64,000 bases of DNA from Cytobacillus firmus. GTDB lineage: Bacteria; Bacillota; Bacilli; Bacillales; Cytobacillaceae. Of this stretch, positions 56,756-64,000 are shown piece after piece. The notes under the pieces were generated by a model. The model was given only the letters and a program-made list of their open reading frames with translations. It was not told the DNA's origin and did not search any database. The position numbers were made by a program, and so were the translations under genes. Location: contig NZ_CP086235.1 of the NCBI RefSeq assembly GCF_023612095.1, forward strand, positions 765,001 through 829,000. The letters are read 5' to 3'. The stretch's first letter is position 1; each line of letters opens with the position of its first letter.

Positions 56756-57286
56756 ATGGGAGTCGAACATAAAAGGGGAAAAGTGTGGCTAGCTGTTTCC
56801 GGGCTGGTTATTTCACCTGAAGGAAATTGGCTTGTCGTTAAAAAGAAATACGGGGGCCTTAAAGGCAAATGGTCTCTGCCCGCAGGATTTGTAGAACCAG
56901 GCGAAACGGCTGATGAAGCTGCAGTCCGGGAAGTGGAAGAGGAAACTGGAATAAAATGTACAGTGAAAGGCCTGCTTGGATTGCGTACAGGTGTCATAAA
57001 AGGAGAAGTCAGTGACAATATGATCTTGTTTTTGCTTGAAGCTGAGCCTGAACAATCATTAAAAGTTCAGGAAAGTGAACTTTTTGATGTGCAGTATCGC
57101 AACCCGGAAGAGCTTGCAAATGATCCGAATGCATCAGTTCTTTTAAAATACATATTGGATACTTCGAATTCGTCCATCAAACCTTTAATCAACGGCATTA
57201 ATCCGGGAATACTTTTGGCTATACAGCATATAAACTATTTTTATAATTTTCTGAAATTTAAAGGGAGAACGAGAAATCAGAAGTAA
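56756..57286 (+). CDS. Nudix hydrolase
   Basis: A 176-residue protein with a complete Nudix box GX5EX7REVXEEXG in [22 protein letters not shown] (residues about 44-65). Hydrolyses a nucleoside-diphosphate derivative; substrate unknown. The C-terminal 45 residues (after [10 protein letters not shown]) are an extension beyond the fold. ATG at 56756 after AAGGGGG. Found between yumB and yuiA. Confidence 0.87.
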   Translation: MGVEHKRGKVWLAVSGLVISPEGNWLVVKKKYGGLKGKWSLPAGFVEPGETADEAAVREVEEETGIKCTVKGLLGLRTGVIKGEVSDNMILFLLEAEPEQSLKVQESELFDVQYRNPEELANDPNASVLLKYILDTSNSSIKPLINGINPGILLAIQHINYFYNFLKFKGRTRNQK

Positions 57287-57407
57287 ATAATGCTTGTATG
57301 CGTTTCCAATGATAGTTTTTCAAGAAATATGGAGCTTTTCATTTATTCAAATCCTTGATATATTATCAGAAAATTCAGTTACGAAAATTCAAAAGGAGAT
57401 GAATGAA

Positions 57408-57533
57408 ATGACAGCTAAGAAATATGAAAACAAAGAGTGCATGTATTGTTCCGGTAAGGGGTATTTTCAATTACTATTAGGCGGATCTGAAACCTGCAGC
57501 TGCTGCGGAGGAACAGGAAAGAAAAAGGAGTAA
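57408..57533 (+). CDS. yuiA: YuiA family small zinc-finger-like protein
   Basis: A 41-residue protein with two CxxC-type knuckles, CMYCSGKGYF and CSCCGGTGKK, of the DnaJ CxxCxGxG kind, likely binding one zinc. ATG at 57408 eight bases after AAAGGAG; the long upstream frame is not coding. Function unknown. Same position as in B. subtilis. Confidence 0.83.
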   Translation: MTAKKYENKECMYCSGKGYFQLLLGGSETCSCCGGTGKKKE

Positions 57534-57537
57534 ACTT

Positions 57538-57565
57538 TAAAACTTCGCGGGATGCGAAGTTTTTC
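57538..57565 (+). terminator. Terminator after yuiA
   Basis: AAAACTTCGC pairs with GCGAAGTTTT and is followed by T. Confidence 0.82.
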
Positions 57566-57573
57566 TTTTCATC

Positions 57574-57602
57574 AGCGGGTGTACTGACACGCCCGCTTTT
57601 CT
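57574..57602. terminator. Second hairpin after yuiA
   Basis: AGCGGGTGT pairs imperfectly with ACACGCCCGCT, followed by TTTCTTGTT. Confidence 0.55.
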
Positions 57603-57667
57603 TGTTGACTCCCCAATCCACATTAAAGTAAACTAATTATTGATGTGTTAAGGGAGGAAACAAGTTC

Positions 57668-57991
57668 ATGCAAATGACGATTTTCGTTTTGCCTATTTCG
57701 ATGCTTCTGTTTTTTGTGCTGTTTTTTGGGATAGGTTTTATATTAAATATGCTGTTAAGAATGTCTTGGATTATGGCTATTATTTATCCTGTTATTGCCA
57801 TTTTTATCATTGATAAAGTTCGTTTCATTGAGTACTTTCAAAAACCGGGGGACTCGTTTTCCAGTCTTGGAGTAGAAATGTCCAGCCTCGCTCTGGCTGA
57901 CATCCTTATACTCAGCAGCGGAATGGCAGGCGCCATTGTTGCCGGAATTACGATTAGGCTGCTCCGTAAAAAAGGCTATCGGATGTTTTAA
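57668..57991 (+). CDS. yuiB: YuiB family membrane protein
   Basis: A 107-residue membrane protein with three predicted helices (residues 4-28, 34-48, 75-98) and a basic cytoplasmic C-terminus (RLLRKKGYRMF). Matches YuiB by length and position between yuiA and yuiC. Function unknown. GGGAGG precedes the ATG. Confidence 0.82.
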   Translation: MQMTIFVLPISMLLFFVLFFGIGFILNMLLRMSWIMAIIYPVIAIFIIDKVRFIEYFQKPGDSFSSLGVEMSSLALADILILSSGMAGAIVAGITIRLLRKKGYRMF

Positions 57992-58001
57992 ATTGTTGAT
58001 G

Positions 58002-58028
58002 AAATCTCTGCCGCTGCAGGGATTTTTT
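58002..58028 (+). terminator. Terminator after yuiB
   Basis: AAATCTCTGC pairs with GCAGGGATTT around CGCT, then T-rich. Confidence 0.75.
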
Positions 58029-58182
58029 ATTTTTTTTGATTAGTGTGATCAAATCGGGCAAACCTATGGCATTACTGGCTTTATCCAGTCTGTAACCGGC
58101 TGCTGGAAGACCTGCTTTCCCATAAGTTATGAATATTTCTCTCAAAGAAGGGAAATGACTAACTTTGGGAGGAGTGTAAAAG

Positions 58183-58896
58183 ATGAACATAATTACAAAA
58201 TGGATGAAACGTACAGTAATGACTGCCTTATTTATAGGTGCATTATTGACAACTTTCCATTCGATTTCCGGGGTAGAAGCAAGATCAATTGTACAACTGC
58301 AGCAAAATGCTGAGCAAGCTGACAAAGATGGAAATTCAAATTTTGAACATACATTAAAATCGGTTGGAGTAGCATTTAAGTTTTTGAAGCAGGCCGTGAG
58401 CCTGGAACCGAAGATTTCTGCGAGTGAAGCTGTTGCAATTGAACAGGCGCCGACACTGGAGGAATCAATTGACTGGTCGCAGTATCAGAAAAAACAAGTA
58501 ATTGCTACCGGATATACAGCTTTTTACGAGTCGACAGGAAAAAATCCCGATCATCCGTCCTTTGGCATTACATACTCAGGTGTTAAAGTTAAAAGGGACT
58601 TATACTCTACAGTCGCAGCAGATTTAAATGTTTTTCCGATTGGGACGATCCTGTTTATTCCTGATTACGGGTATGGTGTTGTAGCCGATAAAGGCGGTGC
58701 CATTAAGGGGAATAAATTGGATCTCTATTATGAAACGGTTGATGATGTTTATAATAATTGGGGAAAGAAAACGCTCGATGTTTACATCGTTGAAATGGGC
58801 GATGGAACCCTGACGGAAGAAGATTTAAAGTTACTGAATGAAAATGAAGCCATGCAGGTCTTCAGGCAGCAATATATTAAATCTGAGAAAAAATAA
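58183..58896 (+). CDS. yuiC: 3D-domain secreted peptidoglycan-active protein YuiC
   Basis: 237 residues: signal peptide (1-34), a linker, then a 3D domain (about 105-210). The three conserved aspartates are in the [19 protein letters not shown] region and [14 protein letters not shown]. YuiC is a stationary-phase survival-like protein related to MltA-type lytic transglycosylases, acting outside the membrane on peptidoglycan. RBS GGGAGGAG. A 150-bp leader of unknown role separates it from the yuiB terminator. Confidence 0.88.
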   Translation: MNIITKWMKRTVMTALFIGALLTTFHSISGVEARSIVQLQQNAEQADKDGNSNFEHTLKSVGVAFKFLKQAVSLEPKISASEAVAIEQAPTLEESIDWSQYQKKQVIATGYTAFYESTGKNPDHPSFGITYSGVKVKRDLYSTVAADLNVFPIGTILFIPDYGYGVVADKGGAIKGNKLDLYYETVDDVYNNWGKKTLDVYIVEMGDGTLTEEDLKLLNENEAMQVFRQQYIKSEKK

Positions 58897-58903
58897 ACAG
58901 AAG

Positions 58904-58941
58904 AAAGGCAAATCCGATACAAGGAACGGATTTGCCTTTTT
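58904..58941. terminator. Bidirectional terminator between yuiC and the BtuF-like gene
   Basis: AAAGGCAAATCCG pairs with CGGATTTGCCTTT around ten bases. Confidence 0.85.
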
Positions 58942-58947
58942 GTATGA

Positions 58948-59730
58948 TCAAATAGAAAATTCCTGAGGATGAATTTTTTTCGCTAATTTTATAGCCCCTT
59001 CAATCAGCCGCGGTGAAGGCCTGCAATACAGTTCTTCTTCCAAAACCAGGATTCTGTTCTGTTTTACTGCTTCCATTTCACTCCAGCCGGGACGTTTCAG
59101 GACAATCTCCGGATTTACCTTTTCTCTTCTGACACCGACCCAGGCGAGACAGATATAATCCGGCTGCCGATTCAGGACATCCTCCCAATCAGTCTGGACA
59201 CTTGCAAGCTCAACATCAGCAAATAAATTCCGTCCACCGGCTATTTCACTGATTTCTGTCAGCCAATTGACTTTGCCAGGAGTAAACACAGGCTTTGGCC
59301 ACCATTCCCAATAGAGGCTTGGTTTTTTCTCAATCCTGCTTGAGATGACCTGCAGTTCTTCTATTTTCTTCGTAAACTGTCTAGCCGCCAAAATTCCTCT
59401 CTCAGGCCTCCCGATTTTTTCAGCAGCAAAAACCAGGTCATTTGCAATATCTGCGAGACTTTGGGGATTTAAGACAATATGGGGAATCTGTCTTTTTTCA
59501 AGCTCTGCTACATTCTTTTCCATGCCCGGAACACTGAGGGAGGCAAGCACAAGATCCGGTTTCAATTCCGCCACTTTATCCATATTAATAGACAAGTCAG
59601 GACCCAGCCGGGGCAGATTGGAAACTTGCTCCGGCCAATCCGAATAATCGTCCACACCAGCAAGCATATCAGTCAATCCCAAGTATTCAACTAATTCCGT
59701 ATTGCTTGGGCATAAGGAAAGGATTTTCAT
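58948..59730 (-). CDS. BtuF-like cobalamin/metal-chelate-binding-type protein without signal peptide
   Basis: 260 residues with the class III periplasmic-binding fold of BtuF (SLCPSNTELVEYLGLTDMLAGVDDYSDWP, then LKPDLVLAS and WWPKPVFTPGKVNWL). The N-terminus is MKILSLCPSNTE, starting at the first strand, with no signal peptide or lipobox and no permease or ATPase nearby. It would stay in the cytoplasm; role unknown, possibly corrinoid binding. RBS AAAGG-like; start ATG 59730. Directly upstream of yuiD on the minus strand. Confidence 0.75.
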   Translation of the reverse strand: MKILSLCPSNTELVEYLGLTDMLAGVDDYSDWPEQVSNLPRLGPDLSINMDKVAELKPDLVLASLSVPGMEKNVAELEKRQIPHIVLNPQSLADIANDLVFAAEKIGRPERGILAARQFTKKIEELQVISSRIEKKPSLYWEWWPKPVFTPGKVNWLTEISEIAGGRNLFADVELASVQTDWEDVLNRQPDYICLAWVGVRREKVNPEIVLKRPGWSEMEAVKQNRILVLEEELYCRPSPRLIEGAIKLAKKIHPQEFSI

Positions 59731-59744
59731 TTACATCACAACCT

Positions 59745-60221
59745 TTAGGAAAATAAATAATGAAGCCCTAAAGTTAATAAGATTCCAGTCATGCCGCCAA
59801 AGAGTACTTCTATCGGCTTATGTCCCAGCAGCTCCTTCAATTCTTTCTGTTTTTCCTGGCCAGCTTTTTTCTGCCATGTCTTTGCTTCTTCAACGAATTT
59901 ATTGAAGTCGGCAACAAGCTGGTTTAATACAATCGCCTGTTCCCCGGCCTGACGCCGCACCCCCGTAGCATCAAACATAGTGATAATGGCAAAAACGGCA
60001 GAAACAGCGAAAACAGCAGAGTCCACTCCGGTCTCAAGCGCCACCCCGGTTGAAAGGGCTGTTACTGCAGCTGAGTGTGAGCTTGGCATTCCGCCTGTAC
60101 TGGTTAAAAGGGACCAATCCACTCTTCGTGTGGCAATAAATTGAATGGGCACTTTTACAAATTGGGCAAAGAAGATGGCTGCCAAAGCAGACCATAGAGG
60201 GAAATTTGTCAATAATTCCAT
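59745..60221 (-). CDS. yuiD: YuiD, divergent PAP2-family membrane protein
   Basis: A 158-residue membrane protein of the divergent PAP2 family. Conserved RVDWSLLTSTGGMPSSHSAAV, which carries the SH of the phosphatase motif, and a VRRQAGEQA segment. Three to four helices. ATG at 60221 after AAAGGTGG; the frame extends to 60254 without a better site. Fifteen bases before the BtuF-like gene, so co-transcribed. Phosphatase activity unproven. Confidence 0.83.
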   Translation of the reverse strand: MELLTNFPLWSALAAIFFAQFVKVPIQFIATRRVDWSLLTSTGGMPSSHSAAVTALSTGVALETGVDSAVFAVSAVFAIITMFDATGVRRQAGEQAIVLNQLVADFNKFVEEAKTWQKKAGQEKQKELKELLGHKPIEVLFGGMTGILLTLGLHYLFS

Positions 60222-60433
60222 TTGAGACCACCTTTGAGTTGTATGATACTCCATCTTTGAATTCTTTTCTGCTTTCTGAAGTTGAATCGAGTTCGGACGC
60301 TGAGTTGCTCATTTCAGCTTTCTGTGTCCGAAGTTATACCCTGACTCAATCCCTGCAGATTCAGGAGCTAAAAAGAAAGTTATAATAACTAATATTCTCC
60401 AATAGATTGTTCCTTCCTGCAAGAAGATCTGCT

Positions 60434-61099
60434 TTAAGTTTTTGTTAAACCGCGCTTTTTTTGAAAATATGCTGTTGCTGTCAGGGAAAGCAAAAGAATC
60501 CATTCAAATGCATTCACGGCAGCAGCACTTTCAACAGGAATATCGACGGCGCTTCCGATAATCATCAGTACGGAGCCAGCAAAAAACCAGAACCATCCCT
60601 GTTTGCGCCAAATAAATACAGATGCCGCCAGCAATACGGCGGAAATGATCAGCACCATTATCGGAGGGCCGCCCTGTGCCTCTGCGTTTGAATAGCTTAG
60701 AACTCCATATTCCCATTTTGCTTCAAGTTCAAGGCCGAAAACCTCGGTAAAAAGCTCAAGAAGAATCAATCCGGCAGTGAGCAGGTATGCAGCCCATTTT
60801 AGTGTACCTGTTTTTGCCCAATCAATATCATCTTGTTTTAAAGTGTACCAGGAATATAGAACAAGCAGCGGCGTAAAAAAGGCATGAATCCAGAATCGGG
60901 CATAATTCAGAAGCTTTAAAGTATTGCCTTCCCCGATCAAACTGCCAGCAGCAAGAATTCCATTATCGTAAATCAATCCGAGAATTACAGGCAGCAGGAA
61001 GGCAGCACTAACAGGGCCGCTGTTCTTTACAATAAGAATGGCCCATATAAATAGCAGGATATACCCGGCTGTAAAAACGGCAAATAAAAGAGGATCCAT
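60434..61099 (-). CDS. Integral membrane protein, family not recognised
   Basis: 221 residues with seven predicted membrane helices and short loops; conserved-looking polar positions include NYARFWIHAFFTP and SAVDIPVESAAAVNAFEW. No transporter or enzyme motif recognised. AAAGGAG seven bases before the ATG supports expression. Lies between yuiD (212-bp gap with only a weak hairpin near 60290-60345) and a divergent DUF309 gene. Could be a sensor or heme/lipid-related protein; no basis to decide. Confidence 0.65.
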   Translation of the reverse strand: MDPLLFAVFTAGYILLFIWAILIVKNSGPVSAAFLLPVILGLIYDNGILAAGSLIGEGNTLKLLNYARFWIHAFFTPLLVLYSWYTLKQDDIDWAKTGTLKWAAYLLTAGLILLELFTEVFGLELEAKWEYGVLSYSNAEAQGGPPIMVLIISAVLLAASVFIWRKQGWFWFFAGSVLMIIGSAVDIPVESAAAVNAFEWILLLSLTATAYFQKKRGLTKT

Positions 61100-61211
61100 A
61101 ACATTCTCCTTTCTGTCTCTATTTTCTTTACCCTATAATGAATGATTATATTTAATCCCTTTTCTTTTTGTTAAAATGATCAGTACAAGATCAGGAAAAT
61201 GGAGTGATTTC

Positions 61212-61589
61212 ATGGAAGATTATCCTCTTGAGTACTATGAATTCTTTGTCAGTTTCAATGAAGGTGATTATTACACCTGCCATGATCTTCTTGAGGAAAT
61301 GTGGATGACCGATAAAGGCAATTTGTTTTTTAAAGGCCTGCTGCAAATGAGCGTCAGCATTTATCATTATGAATATGGCAATGTCAAAGGTGCAAGGCTG
61401 ATGATGCAGGCTGCACATGAATATTTGCAGGATTACAGGCCCAGACACTGGGGGCTGGATTTGGAGCACGTGTACGGGTTTATTGAGGAATGTCTCTCCA
61501 TTTTTCCGAAAGGTATCGACCGGCTTCCATTTGATAAAATCGGTATTCTTCCTAAATTGCCTCAGCTGGTACTATATCTGAAGGATTAA
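61212..61589 (+). CDS. DUF309 family protein
   Basis: A 125-residue helical protein with the DUF309 motif YTCHDLLEEMWM (HDxLEExW) near residue 20 and KGLLQMSVSIYHYEYGN after it. The His/Glu arrangement suggests metal binding. Start ATG 61212 after TGGAGTGA. Function unknown; often found in Bacillaceae and cyanobacteria. Confidence 0.8.
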   Translation: MEDYPLEYYEFFVSFNEGDYYTCHDLLEEMWMTDKGNLFFKGLLQMSVSIYHYEYGNVKGARLMMQAAHEYLQDYRPRHWGLDLEHVYGFIEECLSIFPKGIDRLPFDKIGILPKLPQLVLYLKD

Positions 61590-61668
61590 TAAAGCAGAAA
61601 TTAGATAGTCGAAATAATTCAATATTTTCGATATAATAAAGAGATAAATAGATTATGGGGGTGTCAGT

Positions 61669-63171
61669 ATGTTTTCTGTTAAGAAAGAATTTGACGTTTC
61701 AGCCGAACAGGAATGCCTGATTGTTGGTGTTTTTGATAAACCAGCCAGGTTTGAGGGAATACTTGCCCGTGCAGATGAACATTTTGAGGGCCATTTGACA
61801 GAGCTTGTGAAAAGCGGCGATATCTCTGCCAAGAAAAAATCCATTGCAAAAATACATACTTTTGGAAAAATTGGGGCCAAACGTTTTATTACAGTGGGTC
61901 TTGGAAAAGAAAAAGAATTCAGCTTTGAAGGTTTGCGTGAAGCTTTAGGAAAGGCATTCAAGGAAGTGAAATCGTCCAAGCTTCAAAATGCCGGTGTTTG
62001 TCTTGATACTTTTATTGGCGGAAAGGTAGATGCGCTGGATGCAGCACATGCACTAAGCGAGGCGTTTGCCCTTTCCACCTATAAGTTTGAAGATTATAAA
62101 CAGAAATCAAATGAACCTGAAAAGGAAATTGAGAGTATTGCCGTTTATTGTGAAGCCGCAGATGAGGAAGATATAAAGGCTTCCCTTACAGTTGGATATG
62201 CCCACGGGAAAGGAACGAACTCAGCCCGCACATTAGTCAATCTGCCAGGCAATATGCTGACTGCCACCGATTTGGCAAATTACTCATCTGAACTGGCGTG
62301 GAGATACGGGTTTGAAGTGGAAATCCTGGAAAAAGAGGATATGCTTAAGCTTGGCATGGGTGCTCTTTTGGCGGTTAACCAGGGGTCGGCAGAGCCACCT
62401 AAGATGATTGTCTTAAAATATCAGGGCAAGGAAGAATGGAAGGATGTAATCGGCCTCGTCGGCAAAGGAATCACCTTCGATACAGGAGGCTATTCCATCA
62501 AGCCGAAGGACGGCATTGTCGGCATGAAATCCGATATGGGCGGTGCAGCGGCAGTACTCGGTGCCATGGAAGTCATCGGCGAACTGAAGCCTGAACAAAA
62601 TGTTGTCGCTGTCATTCCTTCTACAGATAATATGGTGAGCGGAACCGCGTTTAAGCCGGATGATGTCATCACCTCCATGAGCGGAAAAACCATTGAAGTC
62701 CTTAACACAGATGCAGAAGGACGTCTGGCACTTGCTGATGCAGTAACATATGCGAAGCACCATGGAGCAGACTGTCTGGTGGATGTGGCAACCCTGACTG
62801 GCGGTGTCATTGTTGCACTGGGGGAAGAAACAACAGGTGCATTAACCAATAATGAAGAGTGGTTTGAACAGGTGCTGGAAGCCTCTTATGAAGCTGGCGA
62901 GCCGATTTGGCGGCTGCCTCTTTTCGAAAAAGATAAAGAAAGAATCAGAAGCAGCAAAATTGCGGATCTTAACAATTCACCCGGACGTGCCGGCCATGCA
63001 ATCATGGGCGGAGGCTTTGTCGGTGAATTTGCCGAAGACACTCCATGGGTGCACCTCGATATTGCAGGTACAGCCACGACAGGAAAAAGCCATGATCTTG
63101 GACCAGACGGCGCGACAGGCGTAATGGTGCGTACATTGGCATTGCTGGTAGAAAGATTTGAAACAAAATAA
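61669..63171 (+). CDS. yuiE: Leucyl aminopeptidase (M17 family)
   Basis: A 500-residue cytosolic hexameric metallo-aminopeptidase trimming N-terminal residues from peptides. Metal and catalytic residues are in [16 protein letters not shown] and the signature [13 protein letters not shown]. The N-terminal macro-like domain is divergent, as usual. RBS GGGGGTG. Matches PepA; B. subtilis YuiE is at the same place. Confidence 0.94.
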   Translation: MFSVKKEFDVSAEQECLIVGVFDKPARFEGILARADEHFEGHLTELVKSGDISAKKKSIAKIHTFGKIGAKRFITVGLGKEKEFSFEGLREALGKAFKEVKSSKLQNAGVCLDTFIGGKVDALDAAHALSEAFALSTYKFEDYKQKSNEPEKEIESIAVYCEAADEEDIKASLTVGYAHGKGTNSARTLVNLPGNMLTATDLANYSSELAWRYGFEVEILEKEDMLKLGMGALLAVNQGSAEPPKMIVLKYQGKEEWKDVIGLVGKGITFDTGGYSIKPKDGIVGMKSDMGGAAAVLGAMEVIGELKPEQNVVAVIPSTDNMVSGTAFKPDDVITSMSGKTIEVLNTDAEGRLALADAVTYAKHHGADCLVDVATLTGGVIVALGEETTGALTNNEEWFEQVLEASYEAGEPIWRLPLFEKDKERIRSSKIADLNNSPGRAGHAIMGGGFVGEFAEDTPWVHLDIAGTATTGKSHDLGPDGATGVMVRTLALLVERFETK

Positions 63172-63183
63172 TAGTGAATTCAG

Positions 63184-63211
63184 AACTCCGGAGCGATCCG
63201 GGGTTTTTTTA
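63184..63211 (+). terminator. Terminator after yuiE
   Basis: AACTCCGGA pairs with TCCGGGGTT and is followed by seven T. The remaining gap to 63409 shows nothing clear apart from a short AAGTAAAAG direct repeat near 63365. Confidence 0.8.
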
Positions 63212-63409
63212 TGCAAATAATAAGCCTTAGCGGCCGGCTTATCCAAAATCATATCCGCCTGGCGTAAACTCCCATCTTGAATCGGCTTAAAACCATTGAC
63301 ATAAAAAGCAGAAGTATGATAATTTAATACATGTGTTTTAGTTCTCTACCAATTTAGCACACTAAAGTAAAAGTAAAAGTGAAACAAAGAAAAGAAAGAG
63401 GGTTGCATC

Positions 63410-64000
63410 ATGAATGCAGTTATACTTGCAGTTTTGATCATGCTTGTTCTCAGCCTTCTGCGCGTCAATGTGGTTCTTGCTCTTGTGGCAGGTGCATTGG
63501 CAGGCGGGCTCGCAGGCGGATTAAGTATAGATAAAACCATTGAAGTTTTTTCAAATGGACTTGGAGGCAGTGCAGAGGTTGCATTGAGTTATGCGTTATT
63601 GGGCGGATTTGCCTTAGCCATTTCCGCAACAGGGCTTCCGAATCTATTAGTGGAATGGGTCCTTGACAAGGTCGGAAAAGACGGGGAGTCCAAAGGGAAA
63701 ACATTATCAAAGGCACTCATCGTATTTTCTATATTAGCAATGTCTATTTTTTCCCAAAACTTAATTCCCATTCATATCGCGTTTATTCCCATTTTAATTC
63801 CGCCATTATTAAAGGTTATGAATGAGCTGCAAATAGACCGGCGTCTGATTGCGTCTGTAGTGACATTTGGTTTAACGGCTCCGTATATTTTGCTTCCTGC
63901 AGGCTTTGGCCAGATCTTCCACGGAATACTCGCAGAAAATATGGAGAACAGCGGGCTGGCAGTGGAAATGGCTGATATCCCGAAGGCAATGCTTATTCCT
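63410..64000 (+). CDS. yuiF: YuiF-like Na+/H+ antiporter-family transporter (3' end beyond window)
   Basis: The first 197 residues of an ion-transporter-superfamily membrane protein: helices at residues 2-18, 20-38, 55-76, 103-135 and 146-165, with LIPIHIAFIPILIPPLL and GLTAPYILLPAGFG typical of the NhaC-like/YuiF family of amino acid or Na+/H+ transporters. ATG at 63410 after AGAAAGAGGG. Position after yuiE matches B. subtilis yuiF. It is distantly related to the lysine-riboswitch transporter at 32151. Truncated by the window. Confidence 0.82.
   Translation, partial: MNAVILAVLIMLVLSLLRVNVVLALVAGALAGGLAGGLSIDKTIEVFSNGLGGSAEVALSYALLGGFALAISATGLPNLLVEWVLDKVGKDGESKGKTLSKALIVFSILAMSIFSQNLIPIHIAFIPILIPPLLKVMNELQIDRRLIASVVTFGLTAPYILLPAGFGQIFHGILAENMENSGLAVEMADIPKAMLIP

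Noticed and set aside
58040..58110. Possible cyclic-di-GMP-I riboswitch, because of GGGCAAACC before yuiC
   Set aside because: Only the first short block fits. The GACGCAAAGCC block and the closing GGTTGCC-type block are absent, so the resemblance is probably chance.
57954..58325. 123-codon minus-strand open frame upstream of and overlapping yuiC
   Set aside because: It overlaps yuiC and the yuiB terminator, has no ribosome site and an odd composition; only part of it looks protein-like, so it is discussed as a finding but not called as a gene.

Overview
The window is a stretch of core chromosome from an endospore-forming member of the Bacillaceae (Bacillota). The evidence is the low GC content, strong Shine-Dalgarno sequences with many TTG and GTG starts, many sporulation genes (GerA-type germinant receptor, CotF- and YutH-type coat proteins, YuzL, YunB, LytH, YhcN/YlaJ lipoprotein), and near-complete gene-order conservation with the Bacillus subtilis yus-yur-yun-yut-yum-yui interval. 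Three features differ from B. subtilis and fit a Cytobacillus/Mesobacillus-like lineage, which is inference only: an S-box-controlled metY, an HD-GYP gene, and a lysine-riboswitch-controlled NhaC-family transporter.

Layout. 1-6 kb: the start of a gerA-like gene, then a Fur-controlled siderophore uptake locus (binding lipoprotein, two permeases, ATPase, FhuF-like reductase, yusU). 6-16.8 kb: two CotF-like coat genes and yuzL; the beta-oxidation operon fadN-fadA-fadE behind a FadR-type operator; yusI, gcvH, yusG, yusF, yusE and an MFS transporter. 16.9-21.5 kb: two SAM (S-box) riboswitches, one before metY and one before metNPQ. 21.5-28 kb: yurZ, a small gene with an apparent ATT start, and sufCDSUB. 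28-40 kb: a frameshifted DUF72 gene, yunC, an HD-GYP protein, yunB, a lysine riboswitch with its transporter, a YsnF-like stress protein behind a sigma-B-like promoter, an NSS transporter with its tiny partner subunit, lytH, lipA, yutC and yutD. 40-50 kb: yutE-yutH neighbourhood with a SufR-like regulator, a D-2-hydroxyacid dehydrogenase, and the threonine operon hom-thrC-thrB. 50-64 kb: yutI, yuzD, yutJ, yuzB, a DUF2225 gene, yutM, the divergent yumC/yumB pair, a Nudix hydrolase, yuiA-yuiD, a BtuF-like protein, a DUF309 gene, the aminopeptidase yuiE and the start of yuiF.

Many genes concern iron and Fe-S metabolism: Fur-regulated import, the whole SUF machine, a SufR-like regulator, NifU-like and A-type carriers, LipA, and a flavodoxin/ferredoxin reductase. 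Sulfur amino acid supply (metY, metNPQ) is set by SAM, lysine import by lysine, and fatty-acid degradation by a FadR-type operator.

No phage, plasmid, CRISPR, tRNA, rRNA or defence island was found. The least-explained sequence is in the intergenic regions, which hold three repeat families. One is a 220-bp element present twice with imperfect terminal inverted repeats and perfect 8-bp target duplications, so it looks like a non-autonomous (MITE-like) transposable element. The second is a roughly 150-bp two-hairpin element present twice plus one shortened copy. The third is a variable-length element at three sites. Start sites below were chosen by ribosome-binding site and family length, so several are shorter than the longest open frame.
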